This document shows positions 34,614-43,447 of a stretch of DNA of 64,000 nt, one piece after another (positions within the stretch are counted from its first letter, which is position 1; each line of letters opens with the position of its first letter). Under the pieces are notes generated by a model that saw nothing but the letters and a program-made list of their open reading frames with translations, had not been told where the DNA came from and made no database searches. The position numbers and the translations under genes are program-made. Source of the stretch: Streptomyces sp. CC208A (lineage in GTDB: Bacteria; Actinomycetota; Actinomycetes; Streptomycetales; Streptomycetaceae); contig NZ_JASCXN010000001.1 in the NCBI RefSeq assembly GCF_030010625.1, forward strand, positions 248,001 to 312,000, given 5' to 3'.

Positions 34614-34970
34614 TTAGCTGAACGAGTCGCCGCAGGCGCAGGAGCCGGTGGCGTTCGGGTTGTCGATCGTGAAGCCCTGCTTCTCGATGGTGTCGACGAA
34701 GTCGATCGAGGCACCGCCCAGGTACGGGGCGCTCATGCGGTCGGTGACGACCTTGACGCCGTCGAAGTCCTTGACGACGTCGCCGTCGAGCGAGCGCTCG
34801 TCGAAGAAGAGCTGGTAGCGCAGGCCGGAGCAGCCTCCGGGCTGGACAGCGACGCGCAGGGCCAGGTCGTCGCGGCCTTCCTGCTCGAGCAGAGCCTTCA
34901 CCTTGGCCGCGGCGGCGTCGCTCAGAAGGATGCCGTCGCTGACGGTGCTGGTCTCGTCCGATACGGACAT
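34614..34970 (-). CDS. erpA: Iron-sulfur cluster insertion protein ErpA (A-type carrier)
   Basis: A 118-residue A-type carrier of the HesB/IscA/ErpA group. The three cluster-binding cysteines are present: Cys47 in PGGCSGLRYQ, and Cys111 and Cys113 in GSCACGDSF. It delivers Fe-S clusters to client enzymes. Divergent from it, 249 bases away, is nadA, whose product needs a 4Fe-4S cluster and is a plausible client. The ATG at 34968-34970 has a weak GAGA upstream. The terminator after the gene is shared with the convergent upstream protein. Confidence 0.95.
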   Translation of the reverse strand: MSVSDETSTVSDGILLSDAAAAKVKALLEQEGRDDLALRVAVQPGGCSGLRYQLFFDERSLDGDVVKDFDGVKVVTDRMSAPYLGGASIDFVDTIEKQGFTIDNPNATGSCACGDSFS

Positions 34971-35129
34971 CTACATCTCTCCCGGGTTGTACGGAGACTG
35001 CTTGCCGACCGGTTGCAACCGGCGGTGCCCCGGATTCATTCCGGGTCGGAGTGGGATTTCCCTCCTTCATGCTCGCACACCGCGCCCGAAGACGCGGAGG
35101 GCGAATTCGTCACATCGACACTATGGCCA

Positions 35130-35171
35130 TCGTCAGAATGACGTGAAGGGGTTATGATAGATAACGTCATT
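35130..35171 (+). promoter_or_regulatory. nadA promoter with overlapping inverted repeats
   Basis: TCGTCA (35130-35135) and TATGAT (35153-35158), with a 17-base spacer, form a good vegetative promoter. CGTCAGAATGACG (35131-35143) is itself an inverted repeat over the -35. AATGACGT (35137-35144) also pairs with ACGTCATT (35164-35171) across the -10. This looks like an operator for a repressor of NAD synthesis; the regulator is unknown. Confidence 0.6.
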
Positions 35172-35219
35172 TAGACGAAAAGGTCCCCTGAGAAGTCCCC
35201 CCAAGAAAGGGTGCGTGAC

Positions 35220-36413
35220 GTGACCACCGCCCAGACCCCCCTGGACGTCCAGCCGACGCCGCTCGCCCTGCTGCTGCTCGGCCGCGAGGCCGACCCCAAG
35301 AGCGAGCGCGGCGTGGAGTGCCCCGGCGATCTGCCGTCGCCCTCCGACCCCGACCTGGTGGAGCGTGCGCGCGCGGCCAAGGAGAAGCTCGGGGACAAGG
35401 TCTTCGTGCTCGGCCACCACTACCAGCGCGACGAGGTCATCCAGTTCGCCGACGTCACCGGCGACTCCTTCAAGCTGGCCCGTGACGCCGCCGCCCGGCC
35501 GGAGGCCGAGTACATCGTCTTCTGCGGTGTGCACTTCATGGCCGAGTCGGCCGACATCCTCACCGGCGACGACCAGAAGGTCGTCCTGCCGGACCTCGCG
35601 GCCGGCTGCTCGATGGCCGACATGGCCACCGCCGAGCAGGTCGCCGAGTGCTGGGACGTGCTGACGGAGGCCGGGATCGCCGAGCAGGTGGTGCCCGTCT
35701 CGTACATGAACTCCTCGGCCGACATCAAGGCCTTCACCGGCAAGCACGGGGGCACGATCTGCACCTCGTCCAACGCCGAGCGGGCCCTGAACTGGGCCTT
35801 CGAGCAGGGGGAGCCCGGCACGACAAAGGTGCTCTTCCTCCCCGACCAGCACCTGGGCCGCAACACCGCCGTCCGCGACATGGGCATGTCCCTGGACGAC
35901 TGCGTGGTCTACAACCCGCACAAGCCGAACGGCGGGCTCACCGTCGAGGAGCTGCGCGCCGCCAAGATGATCCTGTGGCGCGGCCACTGCTCGGTGCACG
36001 GCCGGTTCAGCCTGGACTCGGTCAACGACGTGCGCGAGCGCATCCCGGGCGTGAACGTGCTCGTCCACCCCGAGTGCCGGCACGAGGTCGTCGCCGCCGC
36101 GGACTACGTGGGCTCGACCGAGTACATCATCAACACCCTGGAGGCGGCCCCGGCCGGCTCGAAGTGGGCGATCGGCACCGAGCTGAACCTGGTCCGCCGC
36201 CTGGCGAACCGTTACGCCGACCAGGGCAAGGAGATCGTCTTCCTCGACAAGACGGTCTGCTTCTGCTCGACGATGAACCGGATCGACCTGCCGCACCTGG
36301 TGTGGGCCTTGGAATCTCTGGCAGAGGGAAACCTGGTCAACCGGATCGAGGTCGACAAGGAGACGGAGTCCTTCGCGAAGCTGGCGCTGGAGCGGATGCT
36401 GGCGCTGCCGTAA
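35220..36413 (+). CDS. nadA: Quinolinate synthase
   Basis: A 397-residue 4Fe-4S enzyme condensing iminoaspartate with dihydroxyacetone phosphate to quinolinate, in de novo NAD synthesis. Motifs seen: LGHHYQRDEVIQFAD, FCGVHFMAESADIL, PDLAAGCSMADMA, YMNSSADIKA, HPECRHEV and FCSTMNRI, covering the substrate site and cluster cysteines. An in-frame GTG at 35211 abuts the ribosome site GAAAGG, so I prefer GTG 35220 (VTTAQTPLDVQ), which puts it nine bases downstream. It does not sit with nadB or nadC in this window. The upstream inverted repeats suggest regulation. The divergent neighbour erpA may serve its cluster. Confidence 0.96.
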   Translation: MTTAQTPLDVQPTPLALLLLGREADPKSERGVECPGDLPSPSDPDLVERARAAKEKLGDKVFVLGHHYQRDEVIQFADVTGDSFKLARDAAARPEAEYIVFCGVHFMAESADILTGDDQKVVLPDLAAGCSMADMATAEQVAECWDVLTEAGIAEQVVPVSYMNSSADIKAFTGKHGGTICTSSNAERALNWAFEQGEPGTTKVLFLPDQHLGRNTAVRDMGMSLDDCVVYNPHKPNGGLTVEELRAAKMILWRGHCSVHGRFSLDSVNDVRERIPGVNVLVHPECRHEVVAAADYVGSTEYIINTLEAAPAGSKWAIGTELNLVRRLANRYADQGKEIVFLDKTVCFCSTMNRIDLPHLVWALESLAEGNLVNRIEVDKETESFAKLALERMLALP

Positions 36414-36448
36414 CGGTTCTCCGGTACGTACGCCGACCGGTACGTACG

Positions 36449-36488
36449 CCGAAGGGGCGCCCCCACCACCGTGGGGGCGCCCCTTCGG
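36449..36488. terminator. Bidirectional terminator after nadA
   Basis: An 18-bp perfect stem (CCGAAGGGGCGCCCCCAC and its complement) with a CACC loop, between the convergent nadA and RND transporter genes. Confidence 0.85.
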
Positions 36489-36504
36489 CTCGCCGTCCGG
36501 AGGC

Positions 36505-39500
36505 TCAGTCGAGCGCGTCCAGCAGGCTCGCGTCCAGCGGGGTGACGTCGGGCTGCTGCGGGATCTCCGCGTCGTCGCCCTTCTTGAGCGTCTTCTTCGC
36601 CGCCTTCTTCGCCGCCTTCTTCTGCGCACGGCGCTCCTTGCGGAGTTCGACCATGGCGTAGAGCGTCGGGACGAGGAGAAGGGTCAGCAGGGTCGAGCTG
36701 ATCAGGCCGCCGATCACGACCACGGCGAGCGGCTGGGCGATGAAGCCGCCCTCGCCGGTGATGCCGAGGGCCATCGGCAGCAGGGCGAAGATGGTCGCCA
36801 GGGCGGTCATCAGGATCGGGCGGAGCCGGTGCCGGCCGCCCTCGACGACGGCCTCGACGACCCCGTACCCCTGGGCCCGGTACTGGTTGATCAGGTCGAT
36901 CAGGACGATCGCGTTGGTGACGACGATGCCGATGAGCATCAGCATGCCGATCATCGCCGGGACGCCCATCGGGGTGCCGGTGGCGATCAGGAGGCCGAGG
37001 GCGCCGGTGGCCGCGAACGGGATGGAGACCAGCAGGATCAGCGGCTGGATCAGCGACTTGAAGGTCGCGACGAGCAGCATGAAGACGATCGCCACGGCGG
37101 CGAGCATCGCCAGGAAGAGGTTGGTGAACGCCTCGGTCTGGTCCTCGGAGACACCGCCGATGGAGGCGGTGGCGCCCTCCGGCAGGTCGAGCGCGGCGAT
37201 CTTCGACTGGAGCGCGGCGCCCACGGCACCGGTGTTGTCCGTGGTCGGCTTGGCGGTGATGGTCGCCGCGCGGGCGCCGTCGATCCGGGTCATGGAGACC
37301 GGGCCGGGGACGAGCTCGACGGTGGCGAGGTCACCGAGCTTCACCGGGCCGAGGGGCAGCGCCTTCAGCTCGGCGAGGGTGGTGGCCGGGGCGGCCGAGG
37401 TGATCAGGACGTCCCGCTCGGTGTCGTCGAGGGTGGCCTTGCCGGCCGGGGTGCCCCGGACGGCCTGGGCGACGACCATGCCGAGGGTGGCGTCGTCGAA
37501 GCCGGCGTCGGCCGCCTTCTCGGTGGCCTTCACGGAGATCCGCGGGACCGACTGGGAGAGGTCGCTCTGGACACCGGTGACGTCCTTCAGCTCCGCGACG
37601 GCCTTCTGGACCTGTTCGGACGCCTTCCGCAGCAGCTCGCGGTCGCCGGCCTTCACCACGACGCTCAGGTCCTGGTTGGCGAAGCCGTCGCCGGCCGCGA
37701 TCGAGGTGTCGCCGATGCCGTCCAGCTTCGCGAGGGCGGACTCGATGGAGTCGCGGGTCTTCTCGTACGAGACCGACTCCTCCAGGGTGACCTGGAAGGA
37801 CGCCTGGTTGGCGCCGGTGCCGCCGCCGAAGGCCGCCATGAAGCCGGAGGAGCCGACGGTGACCTGGTAGTCCTTGACGCCCTCCGTCTCCGCGAGGACC
37901 TTCTCGATCTTCTTCGCGGCCTCGTCGGAGGCGTCCAGGGCCGTACCCGGCGCCAGCTTCTGCTTGACCGTCAGGACCGGCTGGTCGCCCTGGTCGAAGA
38001 AGTTGGTCTTCATCAGCGGCGCCATGCCGAAGGTGACGAGGAGGACGACGAGCGCGAGGGCGACGCTGGTGAGGCGGCGGCGGGTGGCGAACCGCAGCAC
38101 CGGCACGTACGCGCGCTGCAGGCGGCTCCTCGCCTCCTTCTCCTCGGCGAGCCTGCGGGCCTCGTCCGGGTCCTCGGAGGTGCCCTTGGCTGCGCGCAGG
38201 AACCAGTACGAGAGGACGGGAACGACCGTCAGCGACACGAGGAGCGAGGCGAGCAGGGCCGCGGTCACGGTGAGACTGAAGGAGCCGAACAGCTCGCCGA
38301 CCATGCCGCCGACCAGGCCGATCGGCAGGAAGACGGCGACGGTGGTGAGCGTGGACGAGGTGACCGCGCCGGCCACCTCCTTGACCGCGGTGATGATCGC
38401 GGACTCGCGGTCCTCGCCGTAGCCGAGGTGGCGCTTGATGTTCTCCAGGACCACGATCGAGTCGTCGACGACCCGGCCGATGGCGATGGTGAGCGCGCCG
38501 AGCGTCAGCACGTTGAGGGAGAGGTCGCGGGTCCACAGCACGATCAGGGCGAGGACGACCGACAGCGGGATGGAGACCGCGGTGACCAGCGTGGAGCGGA
38601 TCGAGGCGAGGAAGACCAGGATCACCAGGACGGCCATGACGAGGCCGAGGGCGCCCTCGGTGGTGAGCCCGGAGATCGACTTGGCGACGGCCGGGCCCTG
38701 GTCGGAGACGACGGTCAGCTCGGCGCCCTCTCCCAGCTGCTCGCGCAGCTCGGGCAGCTTCTCCTCGACGGCCTCGGAGATGGCGACGGCGCTGCCGTCC
38801 TTGTCCATGGTGGCCATGACGGCGAGGCTGGGCCTGCCGTTGGTCCGAGTCAGGGAGACCCGGCCGGCCTCCTCCTGCCGCACGGTGGCGACGTCGGCGA
38901 GCCGGACCGCCTTGCCCTTCTCGGGCTTGATGCGCAGGTCCTGGATCTGCTGGAGCGAGGTGTAGCCGCCGCCGACCTGGACGGTGCGGCTCTTGCCGGC
39001 CTCGGAGAAGGAGCCGGCGGGCATGGTGCCGCCGCCGTTGCGGATCGCCTCGGCGAGCCGCATCGAGGTCAGTCCTGCCGCGGCGAGCTTGCGCTCGTCG
39101 GGGGTGACGGAGACCTGGAGGTCCTGGACGCCGTCGATGCTGACCTGTCCGACGCCGTCGATGTCCTCCAGGGCGGGGACGACGGTCCGCTCCAGCTGCT
39201 CGGCGAGATCCCCCAAGGCCTCCGGCCTGGGGGTACCCCCATGCTGGTCCTTGCCGGAGGAGCTCGCGGCGAGGACGACGGTCGGGATGTCGTCGGTGGA
39301 GCCGGCCACGACCTGCGGGTCGACCGAGGCGGGCAGCACCGCCCTGGCCCGGTTGACGGCCTGCTGGACGTCGGCGACGAGCTGCTTGGTGGACTCGTCC
39401 CCGTAGTCGAAGGAGGCCATGATCACGGCGCTGCCCTCGGAGGCGGTGGACGTGATCCCCTTGATGCCGTCGACGGCCTTGAGGTTGTTCTCCAGCGGCT

Positions 39501-39696
39501 CGACGACCTGCTTCTCGACCACGTCGGGAGAGGCGCCCTGGTAGGGGGCGATGATCGAGACCACCGGGAGCTCGATCGAGGGGAACAGCTGCTGCTTCAG
39601 CTGCGGGATCGCGATCAGTCCGAAGACGACGGCGATGAGGGACATCAGCCCGATCAGGGCCCGTTGCGCGAGACTGAATCTCGACAGCCAGGACAT
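36505..39696 (-). CDS. RND-superfamily (AcrB/HAE1-type) efflux transporter
   Basis: A 1063-residue proton-driven exporter with twelve spans in two halves. Two large extracytoplasmic loops hold porter domains (SIIAPYQGASPDVVEKQV and later repeats). The proton-relay pair is in TM4 (GRVVDDSIVVLENIKRHLG). TM10-12 carry PMALGITGEGGFIAQPLAVVV and end in a Lys-rich tail. Length and motifs fit HAE1/AcrB more than actinobacterial MmpL. The frame is open to 39846, but ATG 39694-39696 (MSWLSRFSLAQRAL) starts the first span and has GAGAG upstream. Residues about 152-163 (QHGGTPRPEALGD) are encoded by a dispersed palindrome. It precedes no adaptor gene. A two-component system lies 178 bases upstream on the same strand. 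Confidence 0.92.
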   Translation of the reverse strand: MSWLSRFSLAQRALIGLMSLIAVVFGLIAIPQLKQQLFPSIELPVVSIIAPYQGASPDVVEKQVVEPLENNLKAVDGIKGITSTASEGSAVIMASFDYGDESTKQLVADVQQAVNRARAVLPASVDPQVVAGSTDDIPTVVLAASSSGKDQHGGTPRPEALGDLAEQLERTVVPALEDIDGVGQVSIDGVQDLQVSVTPDERKLAAAGLTSMRLAEAIRNGGGTMPAGSFSEAGKSRTVQVGGGYTSLQQIQDLRIKPEKGKAVRLADVATVRQEEAGRVSLTRTNGRPSLAVMATMDKDGSAVAISEAVEEKLPELREQLGEGAELTVVSDQGPAVAKSISGLTTEGALGLVMAVLVILVFLASIRSTLVTAVSIPLSVVLALIVLWTRDLSLNVLTLGALTIAIGRVVDDSIVVLENIKRHLGYGEDRESAIITAVKEVAGAVTSSTLTTVAVFLPIGLVGGMVGELFGSFSLTVTAALLASLLVSLTVVPVLSYWFLRAAKGTSEDPDEARRLAEEKEARSRLQRAYVPVLRFATRRRLTSVALALVVLLVTFGMAPLMKTNFFDQGDQPVLTVKQKLAPGTALDASDEAAKKIEKVLAETEGVKDYQVTVGSSGFMAAFGGGTGANQASFQVTLEESVSYEKTRDSIESALAKLDGIGDTSIAAGDGFANQDLSVVVKAGDRELLRKASEQVQKAVAELKDVTGVQSDLSQSVPRISVKATEKAADAGFDDATLGMVVAQAVRGTPAGKATLDDTERDVLITSAAPATTLAELKALPLGPVKLGDLATVELVPGPVSMTRIDGARAATITAKPTTDNTGAVGAALQSKIAALDLPEGATASIGGVSEDQTEAFTNLFLAMLAAVAIVFMLLVATFKSLIQPLILLVSIPFAATGALGLLIATGTPMGVPAMIGMLMLIGIVVTNAIVLIDLINQYRAQGYGVVEAVVEGGRHRLRPILMTALATIFALLPMALGITGEGGFIAQPLAVVVIGGLISSTLLTLLLVPTLYAMVELRKERRAQKKAAKKAAKKTLKKGDDAEIPQQPDVTPLDASLLDALD
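39209..39243. repeat. Dispersed palindromic repeat inside the RND transporter gene
   Basis: ATCCCCCAAGGCCTCCGGCC followed by TGGGGGTACCCCCAT, a variant of the unit at 49605. It is in frame and adds about a dozen residues to the first porter domain. Confidence 0.65.
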
Positions 39697-39873
39697 GGGT
39701 CTCTCTTCTGTGGCGTACTCGTCGGCGGGCGGCGGGCAGCCCGAAGCGCCCCCCAGCCCCTCAAGGATCGGCCCTCCGCGGGGCGAAGTCCTCGGCCGCA
39801 GGTCCCCATCCCTTACGCCGCGCATACCGCGTCTGGAGTACGCCACCGGTCCCGGCTACGCCGACGGGCGGGG

Positions 39874-40560
39874 TCACTCCAGCCTCGGGCGCACCAGCCC
39901 CGTCTCGTACGCGGTCACCACCAGCTGGGCCCGGTCGCGGGCGCCGAGCTTGGCCATGGCGCGGTTGACGTGGGTCTTCACGGTGAGCGGGCTGACGTCG
40001 AGCCGCTCGGCGATCTCGTCGTTGGAGAGGCCGCCGCCGACCAGGACCAGGACCTCCCGCTCGCGGGCGGTGAGCGCGGCGAGCCGTTCGGCGTCGACCC
40101 GGGCGCCGGCGCCGACCGGGTCGGCGGCGCTCTGGGCGAGGAAGGTGGCGATCAGGCCCTTGGTGGCGGCCGGGGAGAGCAGCGCCTCGCCGGCGTGCGC
40201 GACCCGGATCGCGCCGAGCAGCTCCTCCGGTTCGGCGCCCTTGCCGAGGAAGCCGGAGGCGCCGGCGCGCAGCGACTCGACCACGTACTCGTCGATCTCG
40301 AAGGTGGTGAGCATGACGATCCGGACCTCGGCGAGCTCCGGGTCGGCGGTGATCATGCGGGTGGCGGCGAGGCCGTCGGTGCCGGGCATCCGGATGTCCA
40401 TGAGGACGACGTCGGGCCGTTCGGCACGGGCGAGGGCGGCGGCCTGGGCCCCGTCGGCGGCCTCGCCGACGACCTCCATGTCGGGCTCGGAGTCGACGAG
40501 CACCCGGAAGGCGCTGCGCAGCAGGGCCTGGTCGTCCGCGAGCAGTACCCGGATCGTCAT
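39874..40560 (-). CDS. NarL/LuxR-family response regulator
   Basis: A 228-residue regulator: receiver domain (about 1-125) with DDQ (9-11), phosphoacceptor Asp in DVVLMDIRMPGTDG, Thr in VMLTTFE and Lys in FLGKGAEPEEL, then a LuxR helix-turn-helix (LTAREREVLVLVGGGLSNDEIA, then DVSPLTVKTHVNRAM). It should bind DNA when phosphorylated by the sensor kinase whose gene overlaps its start by four bases. The RND transporter gene just downstream on the same strand is a natural target but this is inference. No known specific family such as DesR can be assigned. Confidence 0.93.
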   Translation of the reverse strand: MTIRVLLADDQALLRSAFRVLVDSEPDMEVVGEAADGAQAAALARAERPDVVLMDIRMPGTDGLAATRMITADPELAEVRIVMLTTFEIDEYVVESLRAGASGFLGKGAEPEELLGAIRVAHAGEALLSPAATKGLIATFLAQSAADPVGAGARVDAERLAALTAREREVLVLVGGGLSNDEIAERLDVSPLTVKTHVNRAMAKLGARDRAQLVVTAYETGLVRPRLE

Positions 40561-41822
40561 CCGTCCTCCCCCGTTCCCGCCCCCCGGGACGTCCCGGGGG
40601 CCAGCGGCAGTATCGCCTGCACCCGGAAGCCGCCGCCGTAGCGGGGGGCGGCGGTGAGGGCGCCGCCGAGGGCGGTGACCCGCTCACGCATGCCGAGCAG
40701 GCCGTGGCCGCCGGAGGGGTCGGGGGCCGGTTCGGCGGGCGGTGCGCCGTCGTCGAGGACGGTGATCTCGACCGTACGGCCCACGAGGACGACGCTCACC
40801 TCGGCGCGGGCGTCCGGCCCGGCGTGCTTGCGAACGTTGGTCAGGGCCTCCTGGACGATCCTGTACGCGGCGAGGTCGACGGCCGCCGGGAGGGGCCGGT
40901 CGCCGTCGGTCCGGGCCAGCGAGACGGGCAGACCGGCCTTGCGGAAGCTGTCGAGGAGCCCGTCGATGACGGCGAGGCCCGGCGCGGGCTCGGTGGGGGC
41001 CTCGGGGTCGCCGGACTGGCGGAGCAGGCCGACGGTGGCGCGGAGCTCGTCGAGGGCGGAGCGGCTGGCCTCGCGGACGTGGGCGAGGGCCTCCTTGGCC
41101 TGGTCGGGCCGCTTGTCCATGACGTGGGCGGCGACCCCGGCCTGCACGTTGACCAGGGCGATGTGGTGGGCGACGACGTCGTGGAGGTCGCGGGCGATCC
41201 GGAGGCGTTCCTCGGCGACCCGGCGGCGGGCCTCCTCCTCCCGGGTCCGTTCGGCGCGCTCGGCCCGCTCCCGTATGGCGTCGACGAAGGCCCGGCGGCT
41301 GCGGACGGCGTCACCGGCGGCGGCCGCCATGCCGGTCCAGGCGAAGACCCCGAGGTTCTCCTGGGCGTACCAGGGGGTGGGGCCGAAGGCCATGGCGGCG
41401 GCGGTGAGCGCGGTCATGGTGGCGAGGCCGACCCGCCAGGTGGTGGGGCGGTCGGTGCGGGAGGCGACCGTGTAGAGGGCGACGACGACGCTGATCGCGA
41501 GCGGCGCGGGGCGGGTCTCGCCGAGCAGCTCGACGAGGCTGAGGACGCCGGTGAAGGCGAGCACGGCGAAGGGCCGGCGGCGGCGCAGCACGAGGGCCGC
41601 GGCGGCGACGGCCATCATCACCACGCCCAGGAGGGTGGGGGTGCGGTCGCCGAAGGTGGGCCCCGTGGGACTGCCGTGGGGGTCGGTGAAGGAGGCGGCG
41701 ATCATCGCGACGAGTACACCGAGGGCCAGGGCGGCGTCGAAGGCCAAGGGGTGGTCGCGGAAACGGGTGCACAGGCGGGTGGCGAGCCCGGGCGGTGCGG
41801 GGGCTGGTGCGGTGCGGGTCAC
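40557..41822 (-). CDS. Membrane sensor histidine kinase (NarL-type partner, HisKA_3)
   Basis: A 421-residue kinase. The N-terminal half has four to six hydrophobic spans with short loops, so sensing is probably within or near the membrane. The HisKA_3 phosphoacceptor site is ARDLHDVVAHHIALVNVQAG. The catalytic domain has NVRKHAGPDARAEVSV (N box), VLDDGAPP (G1 box) and GGHGLLGMRERVTALGG (G2 box). The start is GTG at 41820-41822. It overlaps the regulator gene by 4 bases (ATGA), so the pair is made together. The stimulus is unknown; cell-envelope stress is plausible from the RND and PspA neighbours. Confidence 0.92.
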   Translation of the reverse strand: MTRTAPAPAPPGLATRLCTRFRDHPLAFDAALALGVLVAMIAASFTDPHGSPTGPTFGDRTPTLLGVVMMAVAAAALVLRRRRPFAVLAFTGVLSLVELLGETRPAPLAISVVVALYTVASRTDRPTTWRVGLATMTALTAAAMAFGPTPWYAQENLGVFAWTGMAAAAGDAVRSRRAFVDAIRERAERAERTREEEARRRVAEERLRIARDLHDVVAHHIALVNVQAGVAAHVMDKRPDQAKEALAHVREASRSALDELRATVGLLRQSGDPEAPTEPAPGLAVIDGLLDSFRKAGLPVSLARTDGDRPLPAAVDLAAYRIVQEALTNVRKHAGPDARAEVSVVLVGRTVEITVLDDGAPPAEPAPDPSGGHGLLGMRERVTALGGALTAAPRYGGGFRVQAILPLAPGTSRGAGTGEDG

Positions 41823-41924
41823 CTGGGAACGGTACGTGGGGTGCGGGGCGCGTGGAACAGTGCCGTCCTACGGGTGGGCACAACAGCGGAGGCGCCGCTG
41901 AGGGCGCCGTTCCGGTGTGCCCAC

Positions 41925-41959
41925 CCTCCCCCGAGGACTTCGTCCAGGGGGGACCCCCA
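41925..41959. repeat. Dispersed palindromic repeat, single copy
   Basis: CCTCCCCCGAGGACTTCGTC followed by CAGGGGGGACCCCCA, intergenic between the PspAA and histidine kinase genes. Confidence 0.75.
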
Positions 41960-41992
41960 TGCCCCAGCGGGGCGCCTGCCCCCACCGGGGCG

Positions 41993-42271
41993 TCAGCTCG
42001 GGATCAGGCCGTCGTCCGAGAGCATGTCCCGGACTTCCTCCAGGGTGGCGTCCGGGGACGGGAGGATGAGTTCCGAGGGTTCCAGGGCGGCGTCGGGGAG
42101 GGGGGTCCCCAGGCGGCGGACGGCTTCGAGGAGGGCGCCGAGGGTGCGGCGGAAGCCTTCCTCGTCGCCCGACTCCATCTCGGCGAGCAGTTCGTCGTCG
42201 AGCTTGTTGAGCTCGGTGAAGTGGCTGTCGGCCAGCTTTCGCTGGCCCTCCCCCATGATCCGTACGATCAT
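41993..42271 (-). CDS. pspAA: PspA-associated protein PspAA
   Basis: A 92-residue protein of the small PspAA type found next to pspA in actinobacteria and other phyla: MIVRIMGEGQRKLADSHFTELNKLDDELLAEMESGDEEGFRRTLGALLEAVRRLG broken into a helical core, then a Pro- and Asp-rich tail. The gene starts 21 bases after the pspA stop on the same strand. It probably binds the PspA coiled coil and tunes envelope-stress responses. No catalytic motif is visible. The stop is followed by a palindromic repeat. Confidence 0.88.
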   Translation of the reverse strand: MIVRIMGEGQRKLADSHFTELNKLDDELLAEMESGDEEGFRRTLGALLEAVRRLGTPLPDAALEPSELILPSPDATLEEVRDMLSDDGLIPS

Positions 42272-42292
42272 GTCGCGTCCTCTGCCGGTCGG

Positions 42293-43090
42293 CTACTGCT
42301 TGTCGAAGCGGGGGTGGGGCTGCTGCTGGTTCTGCTGCGGGGTGCCGGTCGTGCCGCCCTCGATGGCCTGCTGCCGGTCGGAGGGGCCCCCGGCCAGTTC
42401 GGCCTTCATGCGCTGGAGCTCCAGCTCGACGTCGGTGCCGCCGGAGAGGCGGTCCAGCTCGGCCTGGATGTCGTCCTTGGCGAGGCCCGACTGGTCGTCG
42501 AGCGCGCCGGAGGCGAGGAGCTCGTCGATGGCGCCGGCCCGGGCCTGGAGCTGGGCGGTCTTGTCCTCGGCCCGCTGGATGGCGAGGCCGACGTCGCTCA
42601 TCTCCTCGGAGATGCCGGAGAAGGACTCGGCGATCCGGGTCTGGGCCTGGGCGGCGGTGTAGGTGGCCTTGATGGTCTCCTTCCTGGTGCGGAAGGCGTC
42701 GACCTTGGCCTGGAGCCGCTGGGCGGCGAGGGTCAGCTTCTCCTCCTCGCCCTGGAGGGTCTGGTGCTGCACTTCCAGGTCGCTGACCTGCTGCTGGAGC
42801 GCGGCGCGGCGGGACAGCGCCTCGCGGGCGAGGTCCTCGCGGCCGAGCGCCAGAGCCTTGCGGCCCTGGTCCTCCAGCTTGGCGGACTGGCCCTGCAGCT
42901 GGTTCAGCTGGAGTTCGAGCCGCTTGCGGGAGGTGGCCACGTCGGCGACGCCCCGGCGCACCTTCTGCAGCAGCTCCAGCTGCTTCTGGTAGGAGTAGTC
43001 GAGCGTTTCGCGCGGGTCCTCGGCCCGGTCAAGGGCCTTGTTCGCCTTCGCGCGGAAGATCATCCCCATACGCTTCATGACACCGCTCAT
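42293..43090 (-). CDS. pspA: PspA/IM30 (ESCRT-III-like) envelope-stress protein
   Basis: A 265-residue, almost fully alpha-helical protein of the PspA/Vipp1 family. The N-terminus MSGVMKRMGMIFRAKANKALDR is the amphipathic membrane-binding helix. The rest is a long coiled coil (DYSYQKQLELLQKVRRGVA, then RLELQLNQLQGQSAKLEDQGR). It ends in a Gln-rich disordered tail (GTPQQNQQQPHPRFDK). It assembles on damaged membranes to limit proton leakage. Co-transcribed with pspAA. The ATG at 43088-43090 has a GGGGGCG upstream. The 357-base gap to the next, divergent gene includes a tandem repeat. Confidence 0.94.
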   Translation of the reverse strand: MSGVMKRMGMIFRAKANKALDRAEDPRETLDYSYQKQLELLQKVRRGVADVATSRKRLELQLNQLQGQSAKLEDQGRKALALGREDLAREALSRRAALQQQVSDLEVQHQTLQGEEEKLTLAAQRLQAKVDAFRTRKETIKATYTAAQAQTRIAESFSGISEEMSDVGLAIQRAEDKTAQLQARAGAIDELLASGALDDQSGLAKDDIQAELDRLSGGTDVELELQRMKAELAGGPSDRQQAIEGGTTGTPQQNQQQPHPRFDKQ

Positions 43091-43260
43091 GGGCTTCGCG
43101 CGCCCCCTTCTGACGGACTCGGCACCAGCTCTTCGTCAGGATCCACACTACGGTCCCTGTCTCCATTACCGCACTGTTCGGAGCAGGATGCGCTCCTCCC
43201 CAAGGACGACTTGGGTCCGGCTCCCCCTCCGGCGGGAGGAGGAGGGATCTCCGGGAGATC

Positions 43261-43344
43261 CCGTGCCCGGCCCCTTGCCCGGCCCCTTGCCCGGCCCCTT
43301 GCCCGGCCCCTTGCCCGGCCCCGTGTCCGGTCCCGTGTCCGGTC
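43261..43344. repeat. Seven tandem 12-bp repeats
   Basis: Seven exact-length units: CCGTGCCCGGCC, four copies of CCTTGCCCGGCC, then two of CCGTGTCCGGTC. They lie in the 357-base gap 43091-43447 between divergent pspA and DUF3043 genes. The rest of the gap shows only a degenerate palindrome near 43196. Confidence 0.9.
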
Positions 43345-43447
43345 CCGGCGCGTCCTCGTGTGCGTACCGGCTACGACGCCGGCTGTGAGCGGATCGTTCC
43401 CTCCCGGACTGGGGTTCCATGCCTGCCACCCCGTACCCTTGGGTTTT

